Of a DNA stretch of 26,797 nt, positions 23,892-26,797 are shown one piece after another. This stretch comes from JAGVJT01 sp964513205. GTDB lineage: Bacteria; Pseudomonadota; Gammaproteobacteria; Legionellales; Legionellaceae. The position numbers and the translations under genes were made by a program. Each line of letters opens with the position of its first letter. Position 1 is the first letter of the stretch. The stretch lies in the NCBI GenBank assembly GCA_964513205.1, contig CAZELP010000024.1, forward strand, positions 1 to 26,797, read 5' to 3'. Below the pieces are notes generated by a model. The model ran no database searches, had not been told where the DNA came from, and worked only from the letters and a program-made list of their open reading frames with translations.

Positions 23892-25205
23892 ATGTGGACT
23901 CAACGCCGTTCTGGTCAAACGCATCAACGAGGACAATCTGATCATCGAGATGCCTATGAAAGAGATCGAACACGGGTTATTCATTGCCCCGCATTTCGAC
24001 GACTTCAGCGAAAAACACAGATTTTGGGCGTGCATGAAAGTGATTTTCATCGTACTCGTCTGACCCATTCTTTGGAAGTTGCCTCTATTGGAATTAGTAT
24101 TGTTCGAGGGCTGTTACATCATTCTAGCTATGAGCATTTCGCTGGATTGTTGCCTCATGATGATTTAATGCACACGATTTGTTTGCTACATGACATTGGC
24201 CATCCTCCTTTTGGGCATGGTGGTGAAGTCGCTTTAAACTACATGATGCGATTGCATGGTGGTTTTGAGGGAAATGGGCAGACATTGCGTCTTTTAACAA
24301 GTGTAGAGGATAGTTATGGTCCTTATGGCCTTGATTTGACGCGTCGCTCATTACTCGGTATTTTGAAATATCCAGTCCCGCGATCACAAGTGATTGCGCA
24401 GATTCAACTTGAACCGGCACCTGCAACAAAAACCCTGCGTGTCAATGATTGGTTGCCGCCTAAGGCTTATTTCGATGCAGAGTCAGAGGAGGTCTCTTGG
24501 TTATTTGAGCCTTTTTCAGATTCAGATCGCCTACTTTTCCAATCATTATCTCAAAAACCTTCTCATCAACAGCATGGGAAAGCTGCTTTTCATGGTTTTG
24601 ATTGTTCAATTATGGACATTGCTGATGATATTGCGTACGGGGTACATGACTTGGAGGATGCGATTCATTTGCGACTGATCACTCGAGAGCAATTAGACAC
24701 TCCAATCTTAAGAGAGCTCATTCAAGCCTCTTCTATTCGCAGCACAAATCTGATTGATGATCTTTTCAGTGGATGCCTGTCTGATAGAAAAGCGGCAATC
24801 GGTGAAATGGTGAATTATTTTATTACTTCCGTCGATATTCAAGAAACCCATCCTGATTTTGAAAATCCAATTTTAAAATTTAATGCGCAATTGACTCCAC
24901 CGGCAAGAGCATGGTTGGATTATTTAACGACATGCATCTATCGCACCGTCATTGACTCGCAAGAGGCAAGGGCGTTTGAGTATGGTGGTCAAATGGTAAT
25001 CCTACGATTGTTTGAGGCGATTTCAGCTAACCCGACAACACTGCTTGATGCTAAAAATCGTCTGTTGTTTCAACAGGCTAGAGATGAGGATGCTGGATTC
25101 AGAGTGGTGTGTGACTATATAGCCAATATGACCGACGAAAACGCGTATCGCTTTCATGAACGGCTTTTTGGGTTAAGTACAAGGACGATGTTTGAGCGAT
25201 TTTAA
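23892..25205 (+). CDS. dgt: Deoxyguanosinetriphosphate triphosphohydrolase (dGTPase, HD domain)
   Basis: HD-domain hydrolase that cleaves dNTPs, typically dGTP, to the nucleoside and triphosphate. It is 437 residues from the ATG at 23892; a GTG at 23883 would add three residues. The choice rests on the family N-terminus (M-W/N plus basic residues) and a weak AGTGA site. Metal-site motifs: RTRLTHSLEVA with H59, CLLHDIGHPPFGHGGE with H100-D101 and H104, and a later ADDIAYGVHDLEDA near residue 250. VIHCPAFRRLQRKTQI (29-44) is also diagnostic. With NrdR it would act on dNTP pools. No partner gene is adjacent. Confidence 0.94.
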   Translation: MWTQRRSGQTHQRGQSDHRDAYERDRTRVIHCPAFRRLQRKTQILGVHESDFHRTRLTHSLEVASIGISIVRGLLHHSSYEHFAGLLPHDDLMHTICLLHDIGHPPFGHGGEVALNYMMRLHGGFEGNGQTLRLLTSVEDSYGPYGLDLTRRSLLGILKYPVPRSQVIAQIQLEPAPATKTLRVNDWLPPKAYFDAESEEVSWLFEPFSDSDRLLFQSLSQKPSHQQHGKAAFHGFDCSIMDIADDIAYGVHDLEDAIHLRLITREQLDTPILRELIQASSIRSTNLIDDLFSGCLSDRKAAIGEMVNYFITSVDIQETHPDFENPILKFNAQLTPPARAWLDYLTTCIYRTVIDSQEARAFEYGGQMVILRLFEAISANPTTLLDAKNRLLFQQARDEDAGFRVVCDYIANMTDENAYRFHERLFGLSTRTMFERF

Positions 25206-25244
25206 CTGAATATTAAATATTTGGGTTGAGGGAGTAGAATGCAA

Positions 25245-25304
25245 AACTTGGCTTTTTAAGCTGTCTCAAGCATAAATTTTTCTTAATTTGCTTGCTCGAG
25301 GGAA
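25245..25304 (+). repeat. Left copy of a diverged direct repeat flanking the DUF1566 cassette
   Basis: AACTTGG, TCAAGCAT (25266-25273), a T-rich stretch and CTTGCTCGAGG (25291-25301) recur in the same order and orientation at 26656-26716, with small indels between the blocks. The CAAGCA/TGCTTG parts can form a hairpin. It lies just after dgt and before the promoter of the small ORF. Confidence 0.55.
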
Positions 25305-25315
25305 AGGCTTTTCCC
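25300..25315. repeat. Small perfect hairpin after the left repeat
   Basis: GGGAAA (25300-25305) and TTTCCC (25310-25315) flank a 4-nt loop. No T-run follows. It might be a weak terminator for dgt or an element of the cassette boundary. Confidence 0.4.
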
Positions 25316-25330
25316 ATTTGCGTGTTCTAT

Positions 25331-25359
25331 TTGAATAAAGGAAATTTTCATTTTATGAT
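25331..25359 (+). promoter_or_regulatory. Sigma70 promoter of the small ORF / DUF1566 unit
   Basis: TTGAAT (25331-25336) and TATGAT (25354-25359) are separated by exactly 17 bp. Transcription would start near 25366, before the small ORF at 25395, and could run on into the secreted DUF1566 gene. Confidence 0.6.
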
Positions 25360-25394
25360 GAGTCTTTGACATTTACTCATCTTCATGGTGTCTG

Positions 25395-25556
25395 ATGGAA
25401 TTTGATAAAATAGATACAAGTACCCAATGTGCATTAGAGCTTTCTGAACAAATGCGCAAATCGTATAAATCTCCTGTATTAACGATACTTGATGTTTGGG
25501 ATGTCAAAACAGGTGCTTCAAATGTGCCTGAAAACAGCAATGGGTTATTGTCTTGA
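25395..25556 (+). CDS. Small hypothetical protein (53 aa), possible peptide precursor
   Basis: A 53-codon ORF starting with ATG (MEFDKIDTST) and ending at TGA, with a good promoter 36 nt upstream but a weak ribosome binding site. Two parts are seen: an acidic/polar N-terminus with a possible helix (CALELSEQMRKS, 12-23), then YKSPVLTILDVWDVKTGASN and a Pro/Glu/Asn/Gly-rich tail ending LLS. The Y-x-x-P-x-L-x-x-L-x5-T-G pattern resembles the leader pattern of some ribosomally made modified peptides (lasso-type), but no modification or export genes are in the window. It could also be an ordinary small protein or a chance ORF. The next gene starts 49 nt downstream. Confidence 0.5.
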   Translation: MEFDKIDTSTQCALELSEQMRKSYKSPVLTILDVWDVKTGASNVPENSNGLLS

Positions 25557-25605
25557 CTGGCCTACTTATCATTTCACCTCCTTAGACTAAAATAAAGAGA
25601 CAAGG

Positions 25606-26635
25606 ATGACTACTCAGATTAAATTGCGACAAAATGCATGCATGCTGATGGTGTTGATTAGCTTATTCCCGATGATGAGTTTTGCTCTGGTAAAACCCGT
25701 GATGACAACGGACTTATTACAACATCTTAAAAAAGGCGAGCCATGGGATAAGAGCGTATTGACGTCAACAAAAATGGTTATGTTTCAACAGGCAGTTAGT
25801 AGTGGTACGGATGCGACCAGTGTATCCAAGGTAACATTGGCTTATTTTACATCATCCAATTGCACTGGCTCTAAGGCAGGCTCAGGTTTTTATACAACCC
25901 CTGATGGCACATCATTTCCAATTAGTGTAGGTACCGCTTTTGGATTGGTTGCAGCATCAGCCTGGAATGTGGGTAGTACACAATTATCGATTGCAGACAT
26001 GACCACTATTCAATCCATTGCTGTGACACTTAAAAGTACTAATAATAATACTCCACAGGCAAATTTTTCAGGTGTGAGTTTTGCTTGTGTGCCAGTCACG
26101 TGCAGTAGTGGCGAATGCATTTCAGGCAGCGGAACACAGAGTTTCCAGTTAAAAACTACGGCCGCTATTGGAGACCCCGCAGATGGTGGTATTATTGCTT
26201 GCATGAATGGTGGATTAAATAATTTAGTGGTACCAGCGACAGATAACAGCACGGGTATTGCATGGGGGGGGATACGGCACACAAGTCAACGCGACAAGTA
26301 CGACTGATGGTGCTACGAACACGGCAACTATTGTGACAGCGCTTGGTTCTGGCAGCAGTTATGCAGCGAGAACTTGCAGTACGTATAGTGCAGCCGGCGG
26401 TTATACAAGTGGTTGGTTTTTGCCTGCAGGAAACAATGCAACTTCTACAGGGCAGCTTAATTGTCTCTACACTAATCGTGCCATCATTGGTGGGTTCGCC
26501 ATCGCCGTCTATTGGAGTTCTACCGAAGCGAGTACTTTGGCTGCGCGGAACCAGGACTTCAGCAACGGCAGCCAGGGCAGCCCTAGCAAACTCAATAGTC
26601 TCAGGGTTCGTTGTTCTCGGGCTTTTACCCCTTAG
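25606..26635 (+). CDS. Secreted DUF1566 (Lcl_C-type) protein, frameshifted at a G8 run
   Basis: As read, the frame from ATG 25606 stops at 26307 after 233 codons. A second frame from 26258 continues to TAG at 26633-26635. The switch is at GCA-T followed by eight G (26264-26271). With seven G the reading becomes AWGGYGTQ and gives one protein of 342 residues. It has a signal peptide (about 1-27, ending MMSFA), a Ser/Thr-rich beta middle, and a C-terminal DUF1566 domain: GIIACMNGGLNNL, STGIAWGG, GWFLPAGNN, LNCLYTNR, VYWSSTEAS, QDFSNG and VRCSRAFTP. Such C-type-lectin-like domains are surface-exposed binding modules. The weak AAGAG site precedes the ATG. The frameshift may be phase variation, a true inactivation or a sequencing error. 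Confidence 0.85.
26264..26271 (+). repeat. Homopolymer G8 at the frame switch
   Basis: Eight consecutive G inside the DUF1566 gene. It is exactly where the two halves of the protein change frame, and one G fewer restores a single 342-residue frame. Poly-G runs slip during replication, so this is a possible ON/OFF switch, and equally a classic place for sequence errors. Confidence 0.8.
26521..26632 (+). other. Putative DGR-type variable region at the 3' end of the DUF1566 gene
   Basis: In an AT-rich gene the last codons change sharply: 26541-26580 has 27 G/C of 40. They run as AAC, GAC, AGC, AAC, GGC, AGC, GGC, AGC, CTC: almost all NNC codons that one adenine-specific change could derive from AAC. 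The encoded frame ...ARNQDFSNGSQ... then VRCSRAF has the layout of variable regions in diversity-generating retroelement targets, where the template reads mostly Asn (NQNFNNGNQNN...). The conserved end CAGGGTTCGT...CGGGCTTTT would be the mutation-homing side. No template repeat, Avd or reverse transcriptase is in the window, so this would be a remote or orphan target. Confidence 0.5.
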
Positions 26636-26655
26636 TTGGCAGCTCTCAATTTGAT

Positions 26656-26716
26656 AACTTGGTCTTTAATACCTCTTAGTTTCAAGCATGGATTTTTTAT
26701 CCTTGCTCGAGGAAAA
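26656..26716 (+). repeat. Right copy of the diverged direct repeat
   Basis: AACTTGG (26656-26662), TCAAGCAT (26682-26689) and CTTGCTCGAGG (26702-26712) match the left copy after dgt. Within it AGCATGGAT and ATCCTTGCT form an imperfect 9-bp hairpin with one mismatch, which might serve as a terminator although no T-run follows. Confidence 0.55.
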
Positions 26717-26766
26717 CGCATACAAGAGATGATAAGTTGAACATCGAAAAAAACGATTTTTAAGAA

Positions 26767-26797
26767 TGGCGTCCCCAGGGGGATTCGAACCCCCGTT
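26767..26797 (-). tRNA. tRNA-Glu, 3' part only
   Basis: Read on the minus strand the last 31 bases give a T-arm (GGGGG-TTCGAAT-CCCCC) followed by TGGGGAC, discriminator G and an encoded CCA. The acceptor strand ...GGGGAC-G-CCA pairs with GTCCCC, the usual 5' end of gammaproteobacterial tRNA-Glu (E. coli tRNA-Glu ends AGGGGACGCCA). The anticodon lies outside the window, so the identity is inferred from the acceptor stem. tRNA genes are common integration sites, which fits the accessory segment beside it. Confidence 0.8.

Noticed and set aside
25206..25605. Lasso-peptide biosynthetic cluster around the 53-codon ORF
   Set aside because: No cyclase, protease, RRE or transporter gene is present on either side; only the precursor-like pattern remains, so it is kept as a finding and not called a cluster.
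26767..26797. tRNA-Ser or tRNA-Asp as the identity of the end-of-window tRNA
   Set aside because: Both also have discriminator G, but the acceptor strand GGGGAC pairs with GTCCCC, which is typical of tRNA-Glu and not of the usual Ser or Asp acceptors.
1..26797. CRISPR array, insertion sequence or prophage genes
   Set aside because: No regularly spaced repeats, transposase, integrase or phage structural genes were seen on either strand.

Overview
The window looks like chromosomal DNA of a low-GC gammaproteobacterium, most likely a Legionella/Coxiella-type member of the Legionellales. This placement is an inference. It rests on the housekeeping gene set (glyA-nrdR-nusB-pgpA, glnE, rimO, a surf1-ctaA-cyoE-sco heme/oxidase cluster, hemH, dgt), on a short HTH gene beside rimK, on a very large effector-like ORF, on an atypical kinase-like protein with a PmrA-like promoter, and on a secreted DUF1566 protein. 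No species-level marker is complete: only the ends of a 5S rRNA and a tRNA are present.

Layout. 1-82: 3' end of a 5S rRNA and the terminator of its rRNA operon. 149-4609: one unrecognised 1486-residue protein. 4620-5111: a small exported protein with its own promoter. 5173-8893: a compact plus-strand operon glyA-nrdR-nusB-pgpA-perM with two 4-nt overlaps. 8888-9652 (minus): periplasmic amino-acid-type binding protein. 9796-12510: glnE, overlapping tail to tail with rimO (12480-13790, minus). 13966-15316: membrane protein, Sel1-like protein and small HTH protein. 15321-19924 (minus): surf1, a C-x3-C membrane protein, ctaA, cyoE, sco and rimK, nearly without gaps. 19965-20672: twin-TM DUF2909 protein and a Rap1a/Tai-like exported protein. 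20751-21818: atypical kinase-like protein. 21815-23148 (minus): hemH and an AhpD-like protein. 23216-23761 (minus): SPOR lipoprotein. 23892-25205: dgt. 25206-26766: an accessory segment with a 53-codon ORF and a secreted DUF1566 protein. The window ends in the 3' part of a tRNA-Glu (minus).

How genes work together. HemH makes protoheme, CyoE converts it to heme O, and CtaA converts that to heme A for a cytochrome c oxidase. Sco and Surf1 assist copper and heme insertion. The oxidase subunits themselves are not in the window. glyA, nrdR and dgt all touch one-carbon and deoxynucleotide supply.

The most interesting part is the last 1.5 kb. The DUF1566 protein is split by a run of eight G (26264-26271); seven G would give one 342-residue protein. 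Its C-terminus (about 26521-26632) has an abrupt GC-rich block of NNC codons, as expected of a variable region of a diversity-generating retroelement (DGR). Diverged direct repeats lie on either side of this cassette, and a small ORF with a good sigma70 promoter precedes it. No reverse transcriptase or template repeat is in the window. The second point of interest is the kinase-like gene with a tandem TTAAG element just upstream of its -10 box.
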